DNA from: Symsagittifera roscoffensis
Taxonomy: Eukaryota; Xenacoelomorpha; Acoela; Convolutidae
Length of the DNA: 64,000 nt
Direction: 5' to 3'
Assembly (NCBI RefSeq): GCF_963678635.1
Contig: NC_087063.1
Coordinates: 46,976,101 to 47,040,100, forward strand
The position numbers were made by a program, and so were the translations under genes. Below, in pieces: positions 45,704 to 56,315 of this stretch (positions are counted from its first letter, which is position 1; the number at the start of each line of letters is the position of its first letter). The notes under the pieces were generated by a model. It saw nothing but the letters and a program-made list of their open reading frames with translations, made no database searches and had not been told where the DNA came from.

Positions 45704-46633
45704 AACCTTGAAGTTAATCTTCAAAATCATTTCAGGCGCTAAACAAAACTAATATTATACAATAACGATTGATAAAAAAATCTAAGATCGTTTTCTTAAA
45801 ATTCTGCAGTATTATACAAAACATGTTTGAAAAGTATTTATTGGAAAATAAAAATAAAAATTAGTAGCATGACAATAAATGGTTAGTAATCATAAATCAT
45901 CCTGTTGTTCCAGCTTCATCACCTAAAACATAACAGCAATCATAAACCCACTAATATCATCAAAACACTAAATCTTTACTTTACACAAATTTAAAACTTT
46001 ATTAAAACTTAAAGTCACTTAATTTTAAAACCAGATCATCAAGGCTTATCCTTGGATCTTAAATCATTTTCTACTTAATTAAATTTTAAATTTGATCATC
46101 AAGGCTTATCCTTGGATCAAACAGAACAACTTTGTTCTCCCCCACCCACTTAATTAGTGTCTAACGACCTCAAACGTCGATTCACTACCCAACCCTTTCT
46201 AAAGACCCAAGACTAATAGAAATTTTTAAACAAAACTAATCATCCAAATTAGGATAAACAGTGAAGAACTTCGGTTATTCATCCTTCACTTGACCCCCCC
46301 TCTTACCAGACCCAGGATAAATCTTAGACTTAGTAAGTTTAAAATAGTACCTAACGAACTACTCGCGTTCTAATTATACCTGAACCTTGTGGATCGATTT
46401 ACTATTCTCCAACCCTTGAACACAATCACTCCCCTAAGTAAGATTAAGTAAGTTAACACCTTAGCTTATACTAGTCACGAGAAAGTAAAAATCATTCTTC
46501 GGAATCGATATACTTTTCTCTCCAACCCTGAACAAAAAGACCCAGGTTAAGCTAACCAAAAAATCGTAAGAACTAACAGTTTAGGAAAATAGAAATCATT
46601 TAACAACCCTTTGCATCCGTCATTCTAAACCTT
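45704..46633 (+). other. Long leader with two equal hairpins
   Basis: Non-coding, about 930 bases. GATCATCAAGGCTTATCCTT followed by GGATC occurs at 46033-46057 and 46094-46118; each copy folds on itself (GATC/GATC, AAGG/CCTT). Another short fold, AGTGAAG/CTTCACT, is near 46260. Retroviral leaders often hold packaging or dimer signals, but a role here is only a guess. Confidence 0.45.
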
Positions 46634-47101
46634 ATGTCATTTAAAAACCTAGGAAATAAACAAACAATCATTTTACACAATTGTGAAATAGATAACAAAA
46701 AATACGACCTTGTAATCACACCTCATACACAAACAGTTGGATACATTCGCACAAAACGACAAACACTAAAGAGAAAAATAATAACTAAACAAAGACAAAT
46801 AACACGAAAAAGATTTTCAAAAAATCGAAACGCATTTTCAGAATCAGAAACCAACAGTTTAGACGAACTTTACAAACTAAAAGAATCAATAGATAAAAAT
46901 TACCCACTTCACGATCAATTATATTTTTCTGACTCAGAAACAACTTCAAATTCATCACAAAGAGGAAAAAGAAGAATAAAAAAGCAGTACAAACACAAAC
47001 CAGTACATCTATACAATTGGAATCAACCAATTCGACACATTAATAATTACATATTAACAGTCATCGAACGAAAAAATGAGCTCAACACACACTCCAGGTG
47101 A
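46634..47101 (+). CDS. Basic 155-aa protein before Gag, unknown
   Basis: Starts MSFKNLGNKQTIILHN. Residues 35-65 and 105-120 are rich in Lys and Arg (TLKRKIITKQRQITRKRFSK, then RGKRRIKKQYKHK), with an acidic-serine patch between them. The end overlaps the Gag-Pol start by 26 bases in another frame. No family recognised. Basic patches suggest RNA or nuclear-import binding, as in accessory proteins of complex retroviruses, but this is inference. The A-rich base use is the same as in its neighbours, which supports it being a true gene of the element. Confidence 0.6.
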   Translation: MSFKNLGNKQTIILHNCEIDNKKYDLVITPHTQTVGYIRTKRQTLKRKIITKQRQITRKRFSKNRNAFSESETNSLDELYKLKESIDKNYPLHDQLYFSDSETTSNSSQRGKRRIKKQYKHKPVHLYNWNQPIRHINNYILTVIERKNELNTHSR

Positions 47102-50100
47102 CGAAACTCCAGATGATGATGAAATCTTTCCCTTTATAGTAGACGCAGATACTGATAGAGGACAACACATATTTTGTCAAAATTTACTCGTAAATTTATT
47201 TGAACCCGGAATCAGTCCATGTAAAACAGAGTTCCCCGATGTAAAAATCAAAAGGCAAATCATAGATCACTATCTAAAAGATATATGCAACATAACACAA
47301 CAGTATGGAATCTACTCTATAGAATTCACCTCACCAAACCATAATAATAGAACATATACTATACAAACAGACGATCTTGATTTAGAATTTTCAAAAGTTT
47401 TTTCAGAATATATAAAAAGCATCCAATACCATAACTCACAAAGAGCAAACTCCATTTTCACCAATGAAGTTTTCGCAATAATATATAGTTATATTTCCAT
47501 ATTAGAAAATGAACTCCCATTAACAAATGTCTCACCGACAGAAACATCTAAACATTTAAGAGTACGACATGAAATCACACTACTCTCTAGTTATTTAAAC
47601 GTCATTAAAGAAAATTTCACGAAAGACGACGTTTCACAACATACCAAACACGATTTACAAAAAATTTTAGCATGGTTCATAATAGATTATTTTACACACA
47701 ATATTGATTTAATTGCACAAGCAAGAAAAAATTTTAGACCCCAAAATTCGAACGATGATACTGCTATCACAGAACAATCAGATTATGTTTGGGACCCCGA
47801 ATGGTCTCATCCCGCATTTATAAGCTTTCCACAATCAATCTCAAGTCAAGCAATAAGTACGATATCTTACATAAGAGACTATGTAAGAGTAATACCATTA
47901 ACAATTGATGCAACACCATTAAACTATAATACATTTTTACCCGATACACAAAATAATAGTTTGAACTCTACAGTCATACACAATGAAAACCTCAATGGAA
48001 CTAGGAATCTTACTCAACAAGATATCCAGACACCATCACACTTCATAAATGAAGAAATTGTACACACAACAACTACACAACAAAGTATTTCACCAATACG
48101 CCCAAATTTAACAACACCAAGAAATACAAATCCTTCACAAACACAGGTAACCTTACAATCAACCGTAAAACCTTCGGTTGCCCCTAAATATTCACATATG
48201 GATTACCAAACATACAGACCCGTGACAATACCATCAAAAACACGCAAAACATTCACTAGAAACAACTTTGCAGACCATAATTATAATTATACACATCCGT
48301 CAAAAACAAATTATCAACCACAAAGGAATTTTAATCAATATACAAAACTTCGAAACTGGGATAACCCAACGGCCCAATATAATTCCAATAATTTTCAGCC
48401 AAATCCTCCACAGGATCGCAGTGAAAATTACCCATTTTTTCAACAAAATAAAAATAAAAAACAAACATCTTATCAAATGGATTATTTATCCTCAGATGAT
48501 GATTTCTTACAACCAGATATATTTGCACAAAATACTCAAGAATATCGTAGACAAGGAATACAGAAAACACGTATAAATCATAGGAATTTTTCTCCACAAC
48601 CGATAGATGCACAACATCAACAACCAATTCAACAACACAATCCAATTAATACACAATCTTTTCAACCAATTCAACAACAAAATCCAATGACTGCACACTC
48701 GTATCAACCATCACAAATGCAAAATGAAATACCACTCCCATATTATCTTCAACAACATGAAATAACAAGAAACCAACTTTCAAATTTTTCTCAAATGCCA
48801 AATGCAGCAGAATCATTACAAATGACAATGAATCCATACCTTATGGGTGGATCATCAATAACATCAAACAAACCTTTAATGGTTTTCACAGGAACAGACC
48901 CTGAATACTCTGTAGAAGATTATTTAAATGCAGTAACAGCAAACCTAATTTTAAACATTGGACCTGAACCAATTAATACGCCACTACATCAAAACTGGAT
49001 ACATCGACGCACAGCGTTGATACAAACAACCTTAGATGGCGCAGCCCAAAAATGGTTTTCAGTACTACCTCTAGAAATAAAATCAAACTGGAAAAGATTT
49101 ACACAAGAATTTTCAAAAATGTTTGACTCCGAAAGAAACAAACAACAACAAAGAGTTTTATGTAATGAAATTCGCAGATTACCAAACGAAACCATCAAGC
49201 AAATAGCAGTACGAATCGAAACACTAGTTCGAAAAGCATACTCACTAAATACACATGACTATAAAAACACAAAGATGACAGAAATCTTAATGATGACCTT
49301 AACACCACAATTAAGGAAAATAGCAATAAAAAAGAGAGCATCCCATCCTTCTTCAATTCGAGAACCCGATTTAGATTTTAGAAAACTAGTAGACAAACTA
49401 GAACAAGCAGAAATCACGATGAAACTCGAAGAAACAGAAAATCTGAAATTACAATACGTTAACAAAATTGAAACGACTCCCACTAATATTAATAATATAC
49501 AAGAATCAGAAACAGATCTCGTTGAAAAAATCACTGAAATACTCAATATTTACGAAAAGAACCCGAACTTTAAAGGCAAACCATCTTTCAAAAAATGGTG
49601 TAATTATTGCCGACGATACGGACATAGTATTTCCGAATGTAGACAAAAACAGCAAGACAGTCAAAATAAACCTCAAAAATACAAAGAACCAAATAAATCA
49701 TTCTATCAATACATGAAAAAAGATCAAAATTTACCGAACAAAACAGTTCATAGCAACAACAGTTCAGGAAAGCCACTTCCGAACAATACAAGTTATACAA
49801 GAAATCAATCTCCATATAACTCAAGTTATAGAGGAAGATCACAAGAACGAAGAAACACGTATAATTCATCACAAAGTCACTACAATAGACCAAATAGTAG
49901 AAATAACTACTCCAGATCAAATTCAAATACACAACGATTTGTTTCTAGATCTAATTCCCAATCAAGAAATAACTACTATCCAAACAACCAATCACGAAAT
50001 TCATCATACAATAGGAATAGAAACTACTCCTATAATAGAAATAGAAGTTATTCAAACAACCGAAACCAGAATTACCCGAACAATCGATCAAGGAATAACT

Positions 50101-53100
50101 CATATAATAGATCGAACTATAACAGACCTAACAATAATTACCAAAACAGATCGCGAAATAATTCACAAAATCGACACCCAAGTTATAATAATCGTTACAG
50201 AAATTATTCCAAATCACCACACCGGAATAATAATCACTATAATACATCTAATAATCGTCATAGAAGCAGTACACCTAAACATCAAAGACAAATCAATCAA
50301 GTACAATCTAATCCAGAAACAACATCAGACCCTCCAGGTATTGATGACACAGTAACTGATACGTTACAACTCAATCAAATAAACTGTACATCATCAGATT
50401 CAGAAAGTGATACTGAAAACACTCTTGCTATCAATATGATAAAAGTCGAAAATGACTATGAATCTGTTATATATGAACAACCCTTTCCATCACATATATA
50501 TGAAAATCAACCAGAATTTCTTCAAAATCATTACACTACACCCATAAATTCCACACCAACAACGCAAGAAACAAATGCAAAAAATACTACAGAACAACCC
50601 AATCAAAATGTCAAAACAAAATGCTTGAATACAAACCACATCTACCAAAATATACAAAAAGAACAACCCAAAGAAAAAATTTGGACAATACCATTTCTCT
50701 TAGAAAGCCCAAGAAATAAAGAATTTCAACCACCAGACCTTGAAATAGATTTTTTAATTGATTCAGGAGCAGAATCAAACATAATAAACATCCCCACATG
50801 GAATGAAATAAAATCCTTACACCCAAAGCTAACACCTCTTGAAACCTCCAGCAAACTAGCAACAGCACAAGGATCAACACTGATAAACTACGGAAAAATC
50901 CAATTATTTCTCCTCCCTACCAGAACAATGGAGCAAAGCAAAATTTTAAATAAGCCATTCAAACAAATATTCCATATCACTGATATTAAATATAATATCA
51001 TTGGAATACCATTTATTTCAAAGTATATACCAACAATTAACATACTAAATAGTAAAATATTAATCAAAGATAAATATACAAAAACAAAAGAAACATCCTT
51101 AACATTTTTTCAAAGATTAAATAAACAACCACCATTCTTTTCAAAATTCTATCCAATATATAACCAACAAAGAAAACACCTGAAACCACTATCAGGAAAC
51201 ATCTATAATTTTTCAATCAAACAAGTTCACCAATATGATAAAGAACAAAACAAACAAAAATTTTATATGTCAGATTTTGAATTCAAACCTATTCATAAAT
51301 TTTTCAAAATCACAATCTCTTCAATAAAATATTTGAAAAATTCGAATTCAGATATTATTTCTTTACATGTTTATAACAACACACCTTACCAAGTAACATT
51401 ACCTTTAGGACTTTTAGGATATTGTGAAACCAACGCTACAATATCACCAATACACGAAAAAGCCTATCGCGTAAATAATATACTCCAATTACTAGATATA
51501 TGCCAATCTACAATTCTTAATGAAGAATTATCTATAAATAATATAATAAGTAACGAAAACAGAAATACGGATTATTTCACAAAAACTCCATATTTCAAAC
51601 CTACATTCAACATAAGTAATTACACAGAGCACCAACAAAAATTTTTAACAATGTTTAATTTCCAACATTCACAAATAACACAAGACGAATTCGAAAAATT
51701 AGCCAAACAGCTAATTAAATATTCATCAGTCTATGCAACATCAAAATTCGATGTTGGCAAAATCAGTTCATCACTACATCTCCCATTAAAACCTGACGCA
51801 GTTTTCAAAAAACAAAGAGCAAGTAAAGTACCAATTCACTTACATGATAAAGTAAACAGATTACTCGATATTTTAGAACAGTACAATATCATATCACCAG
51901 TTAATAAAGAAGAACAACCAAAAGGCAACACATTCATCAACCCCGTTATCATTCTAGCTAAAGGAGAATCATTAAAAATCGTTCTCGATGCTAGATACCT
52001 CAATTCACTCATAGATGAATCAAAATGTAATTGGCCCATTGAACCAATACAAGTTATTTTAACAAAAATAAACGGCAAATACTTTACAACCGCCGATATG
52101 AATAGTGCATACAATCAAATGCCACTAGATGAACAATCACGACGTTTAACACAATTTGTTATCGGAAACCAACAATATGAATTTAACCGCTTATTCTATG
52201 GAATATCCATAGGACCAGCAGCATTTTCAGCTTTTATGAGCAAAATTTTTAGACCACTGATACTCAAGAAAAACGCAATCACCTATCTAGACGATGTTTT
52301 TATGCAATCACAAACAAAAGACGAAATGTTCAAAGTTTTAGAAACATATCACCAAATACTTCAGAACGAAAATCTGAAGGCCGCCCCCGATAAATCACAC
52401 TTCTTTTTGACAAGAGTTAAATTCTTAGGACATAACATAGAAAGAAAAACAATCACTCCACTGAAATCACGCATTGACGCTATTCAAAAACTTCAACCAC
52501 CAACAAATAAAAAGAAAATCCAAGAATTCCTTGGAATGTTAAACTTTTTAAGTAAATATGTTTACAAAATGCAATTATATCTACGACCATTTTACAACAT
52601 CCTTAGACAACAAAATAATTTTGAATGGAATACAGAACATCAAGCACGATTCGAAGAAATAAAGAAACTTTTAACCGAACAAATTTCAAACACAATTCCA
52701 GACCCTGATCAACCATTTTATGCAATGTGCGATGCTTCGAACTTTGGCATCGGCGCAGCATTATTACAATCACATAATGGTACAAATAAAATGAACCTTA
52801 TATCAGCAAACTCTCGATTATTCACTCAAGCAGAGCTAAGACTCTCAACTCTAATGAGAGAATGTACAGCCATAATCTATACACTTACAGAATATGAATT
52901 TCTGATACTTGGATCAAAACATCCCACAGTTTTATTCACAGATCACAAACCAATCATTTTTCTTTTCACACAGAAATCTAACCCAAACCATCGAGTTTAC
53001 AGATTTCAATTAATTCTAATGAAGTTTCCAAACTTACATATAGTTTGGACTGCAGGAAAAAATCTTGCATTACCAGACACCTTAAGTCGAAATACACCAC

Positions 53101-55298
53101 CTGAATTACTTACACGAAAAACAACAGTTGAAATACCCAAAAACATAAAATTCTACCTTGCAGAAAACGAAACATCACCTCGATTAGAATGCAAATACGC
53201 AGTTAAAACTGATATTGAACAATCACAAATAAATAATTTACAACATTTCCCACTTTATCTAGATTGTCAAAATAATCATTATGAAGTTGATTTACTTGGA
53301 ACATCAACTTTCAAACCAATCCCATATTCTCAATGGATAAAAAATAACACCCAACAAAAACGAACAAAACAACACCTGCCTAAAAAAGACCATTTTCCAC
53401 TAATTGAAAAAGAAGATTTAACTGATAAAATAAATTTATCAGGACCACAAACAAATGATTCAAAATACACAATAAATCAAGTTTTTGACCTTCACGACCC
53501 ACTTGATACAATACCCTTATCTAAATTAGAAATCGAAAACATTTTTCTCCCCCCAACAGAAACAATTACAATTTCAACACTGAAACAATATCAAAACCTT
53601 GACCCAGTAATTCGACAACTGAAATCATGGCACAAATATAAAACTAAACCTATCAAAGCAGATTCAACCATTCTAGGAAACAAAACACTCCTCCGATACT
53701 TTCGCAAATTTAACAACACAACAATTAACGAAAATAAAGACCTTTTAGAGTATAACCTGAATGAATCTACAGTTCCCTGTCTCCCTATAAGTATGATTCT
53801 TATAGCTTTTAATATTTCACATACACAAAATATTAAAGGACACTCTGGATCAGAAAAAACATATTCAAATTTTATACAAAATTTTTACTTCCCAAATGCA
53901 CCAATTTGGATAAAAGTACTATGCAATGATTGTATAGTATGTCAACTGAATAAACCTTACCCAAATCAAAAACAAATAGCACAAAAACAAGATTTTAAAG
54001 GACAAAGTCTGTACTTTAATCACCGTATCTCATTTGATACTAAAGGACCAATTTCACCCTCATCAGAAGGAAACTCCTACATTATGGTAATTGTTGACGC
54101 ATTCACACACTATGTAGCACTTAACCCAGTACCACATTGTAACGCTTATTACGCTTACACAACACTCTATGAACACTGGATAGCAAAATTCGGACTACCA
54201 GAAATTTTAGTTACAGACAATGGTACAGAATTCATAAATAATGAAATAATAACACTATGTCATTTATACAACATTAAACACAAACCACGTACATCTCATG
54301 CACCTTGGACAAACGGCTTAGTCGAAGGTATGAACCGTTCATTACAAGAATATCTTAGATGTATCATCAACGGAAATGATACAAAATATACCGAATGGTC
54401 AGCAGATGTAAAATTATTTCCCTTAGCGTATAATTCACAAATTACGACAACTTTAGGAATGTCACCATACGAAATGGTTTTCAACCAAAAGCCACGCAAA
54501 CCAATAATGTTTACAGCAAATTCCCATAAAAACGTAAAAGGTTATTGTCAACCAAATAAAGACTCAATTTGTTATAACCTACCATTACATACGCACGATG
54601 AAGATCATTTTCATCACCCACAAATTCTTAAATTAGCCTCCGGTACACACACCGAATGGATTTTAAATAGAGATAAGAAACACAATGAAATTTACCAAAA
54701 AATAACGAAAAAGTTATTACAAAGACAAAACATAAATGAACAAATCAATTCACGATTTACACCAGCTTCCGATTTAAAAATTGGAACATTTGTTTTAATA
54801 CCTAATTTTAATACTCAAAAAGGAATTTCTAAAAAATTACAACCCCTCCGAAAAGGACCCTACCAAATAATTGCAAAACCCACTGATGTCACATATAAAA
54901 TTACCGACTCAAACAAAAAAGAAATCGTTCAACATCGAAACAACCTATTACCTTATTACCCAAAAGAATACGCACTCCGCGAATTAACTCAATTATATTC
55001 TTTCACAGGATTAAAAATCGTTCAAAATGAACCACATCTGAAAAACACAGAACAAAATGATAACCCCACCGAAAATCAAAACACAAAAACAAACGCCACC
55101 AAAAACAATACACAAAACCAAAAAGAATCTCCAAAACAAAGAAAAAATAGAAAAATGACAGAACAAATAATACCCCAAGAAGAAATAGACAAATCAGAAC
55201 ATAGAAAAACAACAAGACTCCGAAATCAACCACGTAAAAACTACAAAATGTTCATCCCCCAATCTAAAATATTAAAGAAAGTAGAATTTAAAAAGTAA
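47076..55298 (+). CDS. Gag-Pol polyprotein of the LTR element, 2740 aa
   Basis: One frame holds everything. About residues 600-800 match the retrotransposon Gag capsid region (LDGAAQKWFSVLPLEIKSNW). Near 841 is a CCHC knuckle, CNYCRRYGHSISEC. Residues 900-1060 are low-complexity Asn/Tyr/Arg/Ser. Aspartic protease FLIDSGAESNII is near 1227, reverse transcriptase YLDDVF near 1737, then RNase H (CDASNFGIGAALL). Integrase has an HHCC finger ending CNDCIVCQ (about 2290) and a DDE core (SFDTKGP, VTDNGTEF, GLVEGMNR), and a GPY-like tail (LRKGPYQII). Many Gypsy elements split gag and pol by a frameshift; here they are fused. The 600-residue Gag N-terminal extension is Gln/Asn-rich and unusual. It looks whole. 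Confidence 0.93.
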   Translation: MSSTHTPGDETPDDDEIFPFIVDADTDRGQHIFCQNLLVNLFEPGISPCKTEFPDVKIKRQIIDHYLKDICNITQQYGIYSIEFTSPNHNNRTYTIQTDDLDLEFSKVFSEYIKSIQYHNSQRANSIFTNEVFAIIYSYISILENELPLTNVSPTETSKHLRVRHEITLLSSYLNVIKENFTKDDVSQHTKHDLQKILAWFIIDYFTHNIDLIAQARKNFRPQNSNDDTAITEQSDYVWDPEWSHPAFISFPQSISSQAISTISYIRDYVRVIPLTIDATPLNYNTFLPDTQNNSLNSTVIHNENLNGTRNLTQQDIQTPSHFINEEIVHTTTTQQSISPIRPNLTTPRNTNPSQTQVTLQSTVKPSVAPKYSHMDYQTYRPVTIPSKTRKTFTRNNFADHNYNYTHPSKTNYQPQRNFNQYTKLRNWDNPTAQYNSNNFQPNPPQDRSENYPFFQQNKNKKQTSYQMDYLSSDDDFLQPDIFAQNTQEYRRQGIQKTRINHRNFSPQPIDAQHQQPIQQHNPINTQSFQPIQQQNPMTAHSYQPSQMQNEIPLPYYLQQHEITRNQLSNFSQMPNAAESLQMTMNPYLMGGSSITSNKPLMVFTGTDPEYSVEDYLNAVTANLILNIGPEPINTPLHQNWIHRRTALIQTTLDGAAQKWFSVLPLEIKSNWKRFTQEFSKMFDSERNKQQQRVLCNEIRRLPNETIKQIAVRIETLVRKAYSLNTHDYKNTKMTEILMMTLTPQLRKIAIKKRASHPSSIREPDLDFRKLVDKLEQAEITMKLEETENLKLQYVNKIETTPTNINNIQESETDLVEKITEILNIYEKNPNFKGKPSFKKWCNYCRRYGHSISECRQKQQDSQNKPQKYKEPNKSFYQYMKKDQNLPNKTVHSNNSSGKPLPNNTSYTRNQSPYNSSYRGRSQERRNTYNSSQSHYNRPNSRNNYSRSNSNTQRFVSRSNSQSRNNYYPNNQSRNSSYNRNRNYSYNRNRSYSNNRNQNYPNNRSRNNSYNRSNYNRPNNNYQNRSRNNSQNRHPSYNNRYRNYSKSPHRNNNHYNTSNNRHRSSTPKHQRQINQVQSNPETTSDPPGIDDTVTDTLQLNQINCTSSDSESDTENTLAINMIKVENDYESVIYEQPFPSHIYENQPEFLQNHYTTPINSTPTTQETNAKNTTEQPNQNVKTKCLNTNHIYQNIQKEQPKEKIWTIPFLLESPRNKEFQPPDLEIDFLIDSGAESNIINIPTWNEIKSLHPKLTPLETSSKLATAQGSTLINYGKIQLFLLPTRTMEQSKILNKPFKQIFHITDIKYNIIGIPFISKYIPTINILNSKILIKDKYTKTKETSLTFFQRLNKQPPFFSKFYPIYNQQRKHLKPLSGNIYNFSIKQVHQYDKEQNKQKFYMSDFEFKPIHKFFKITISSIKYLKNSNSDIISLHVYNNTPYQVTLPLGLLGYCETNATISPIHEKAYRVNNILQLLDICQSTILNEELSINNIISNENRNTDYFTKTPYFKPTFNISNYTEHQQKFLTMFNFQHSQITQDEFEKLAKQLIKYSSVYATSKFDVGKISSSLHLPLKPDAVFKKQRASKVPIHLHDKVNRLLDILEQYNIISPVNKEEQPKGNTFINPVIILAKGESLKIVLDARYLNSLIDESKCNWPIEPIQVILTKINGKYFTTADMNSAYNQMPLDEQSRRLTQFVIGNQQYEFNRLFYGISIGPAAFSAFMSKIFRPLILKKNAITYLDDVFMQSQTKDEMFKVLETYHQILQNENLKAAPDKSHFFLTRVKFLGHNIERKTITPLKSRIDAIQKLQPPTNKKKIQEFLGMLNFLSKYVYKMQLYLRPFYNILRQQNNFEWNTEHQARFEEIKKLLTEQISNTIPDPDQPFYAMCDASNFGIGAALLQSHNGTNKMNLISANSRLFTQAELRLSTLMRECTAIIYTLTEYEFLILGSKHPTVLFTDHKPIIFLFTQKSNPNHRVYRFQLILMKFPNLHIVWTAGKNLALPDTLSRNTPPELLTRKTTVEIPKNIKFYLAENETSPRLECKYAVKTDIEQSQINNLQHFPLYLDCQNNHYEVDLLGTSTFKPIPYSQWIKNNTQQKRTKQHLPKKDHFPLIEKEDLTDKINLSGPQTNDSKYTINQVFDLHDPLDTIPLSKLEIENIFLPPTETITISTLKQYQNLDPVIRQLKSWHKYKTKPIKADSTILGNKTLLRYFRKFNNTTINENKDLLEYNLNESTVPCLPISMILIAFNISHTQNIKGHSGSEKTYSNFIQNFYFPNAPIWIKVLCNDCIVCQLNKPYPNQKQIAQKQDFKGQSLYFNHRISFDTKGPISPSSEGNSYIMVIVDAFTHYVALNPVPHCNAYYAYTTLYEHWIAKFGLPEILVTDNGTEFINNEIITLCHLYNIKHKPRTSHAPWTNGLVEGMNRSLQEYLRCIINGNDTKYTEWSADVKLFPLAYNSQITTTLGMSPYEMVFNQKPRKPIMFTANSHKNVKGYCQPNKDSICYNLPLHTHDEDHFHHPQILKLASGTHTEWILNRDKKHNEIYQKITKKLLQRQNINEQINSRFTPASDLKIGTFVLIPNFNTQKGISKKLQPLRKGPYQIIAKPTDVTYKITDSNKKEIVQHRNNLLPYYPKEYALRELTQLYSFTGLKIVQNEPHLKNTEQNDNPTENQNTKTNATKNNTQNQKESPKQRKNRKMTEQIIPQEEIDKSEHRKTTRLRNQPRKNYKMFIPQSKILKKVEFKK

Positions 55299-55898
55299 TT
55301 TTAAAATTTTACACTTCACAATCTTGAAACCTCCGTAACATTTTTCATTTCATTTTTTCAAAATAACATGCTCACAAGTACGCAATAATTCTAGTTCAAA
55401 ATAGACCAATAGGATTCATCCAATCCGCCACTTTCTCTAACTCAAACTAAGATCAATTAGACGAATAATCTAGAACTCCAGGCACATCTCTAACTATAAC
55501 TTTACAACCTCCAGGTTAAAAATAAGCAAACCACTCCAACTTGACAGCTAAAATAAATATCACCATAATACCGTACCCCTCCCTTATCTAATAACCCAAA
55601 GATCAACAATATTTCCCCAACTCAGACCACGAATACCCCCAAAACAAATTTGATTACTTAGCCTAAAGTAACAAAATGAAGATTTTAATTAGCCTAAAGT
55701 ACAAAAATCTCACCATACCCCGGATCATTTGACAAACAAAAATAAAGAAAAAGACGACCTCCCAGTCACCATGAAAATTGCCCCCAACAAATTTTTACAA
55801 AACTCAACCCACTTGTCAAAAAACTAATAAATAATTCGACCACACTAGAAAATCGCCTCAAACAGCAAAAAATATTCGACCAAGAGATCATTTCTTAA
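55299..55898 (+). other. Non-coding interval after Gag-Pol
   Basis: 600 bases with no frame of note. No motif recognised. Confidence 0.45.
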
Positions 55899-56129
55899 AT
55901 GCTTTTCTCTCAAACAGTCGCTCAAATACTTATCAATTTTAAACATTTTTTTTCAATACTCCAAGCTTTTATAATATTTCTTTTTGATATCATTGAATCT
56001 TTTCTAATAATCATAATAATTTTTTGTAATATTTTTTTAATTTTCTACACAATAATTGAACTATTCCTCCAACTTTCCAAAACCCTTGAATATATCCACA
56101 GGTACGATTTTAACAACTTGTCTAAATGA
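55899..56129 (+). CDS. Small membrane protein, 76 aa
   Basis: Very hydrophobic, with two or more membrane segments (IIFLFDIIESFLIIIIIFC and following) and a short charged tail. Its stop overlaps the next start as ATGA. No family recognised. The size and make-up recall small viral membrane proteins (viroporin-like), which is a guess. T-rich sequence codes hydrophobic residues easily, so chance is possible; the overlap with a second such frame argues against that. Confidence 0.45.
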   Translation: MLFSQTVAQILINFKHFFSILQAFIIFLFDIIESFLIIIIIFCNIFLIFYTIIELFLQLSKTLEYIHRYDFNNLSK

Positions 56130-56314
56130 TACGAACAATTTTCAGTAGAACTGATATTTTTTTATTGTTTGTAATCTTCATAACATTTTTATCATCCCTC
56201 ATTTTGACCATATGTAAATGTATAAAGAAAGCAATCATCACATTTGCCCTAGCAACAATTTTTCTAATTCTTTTTTTAGAAGAATATTATAATAAACATA
56301 AACTTTCTCACTAA
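56126..56314 (+). CDS. Small membrane protein, 62 aa
   Basis: Starts within the ATGA at 56126-56129. Two hydrophobic segments (IFLLFVIFITFLSSLILTI and TFALATIFLILFL) flank a basic Cys-Lys loop, ending in a charged tail. No family recognised. Ends just before the ATG-less frame begins. Confidence 0.45.
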   Translation: MIRTIFSRTDIFLLFVIFITFLSSLILTICKCIKKAIITFALATIFLILFLEEYYNKHKLSH

Positions 56315-56315
56315 A

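Noticed and set aside
48268-50355. Several frames of 60-140 residues on both strands inside the Gag-Pol frame
   Set aside because: Shadows of A-rich, Asn/Tyr/Arg-rich coding sequence; composition is low-complexity and no family is recognisable.
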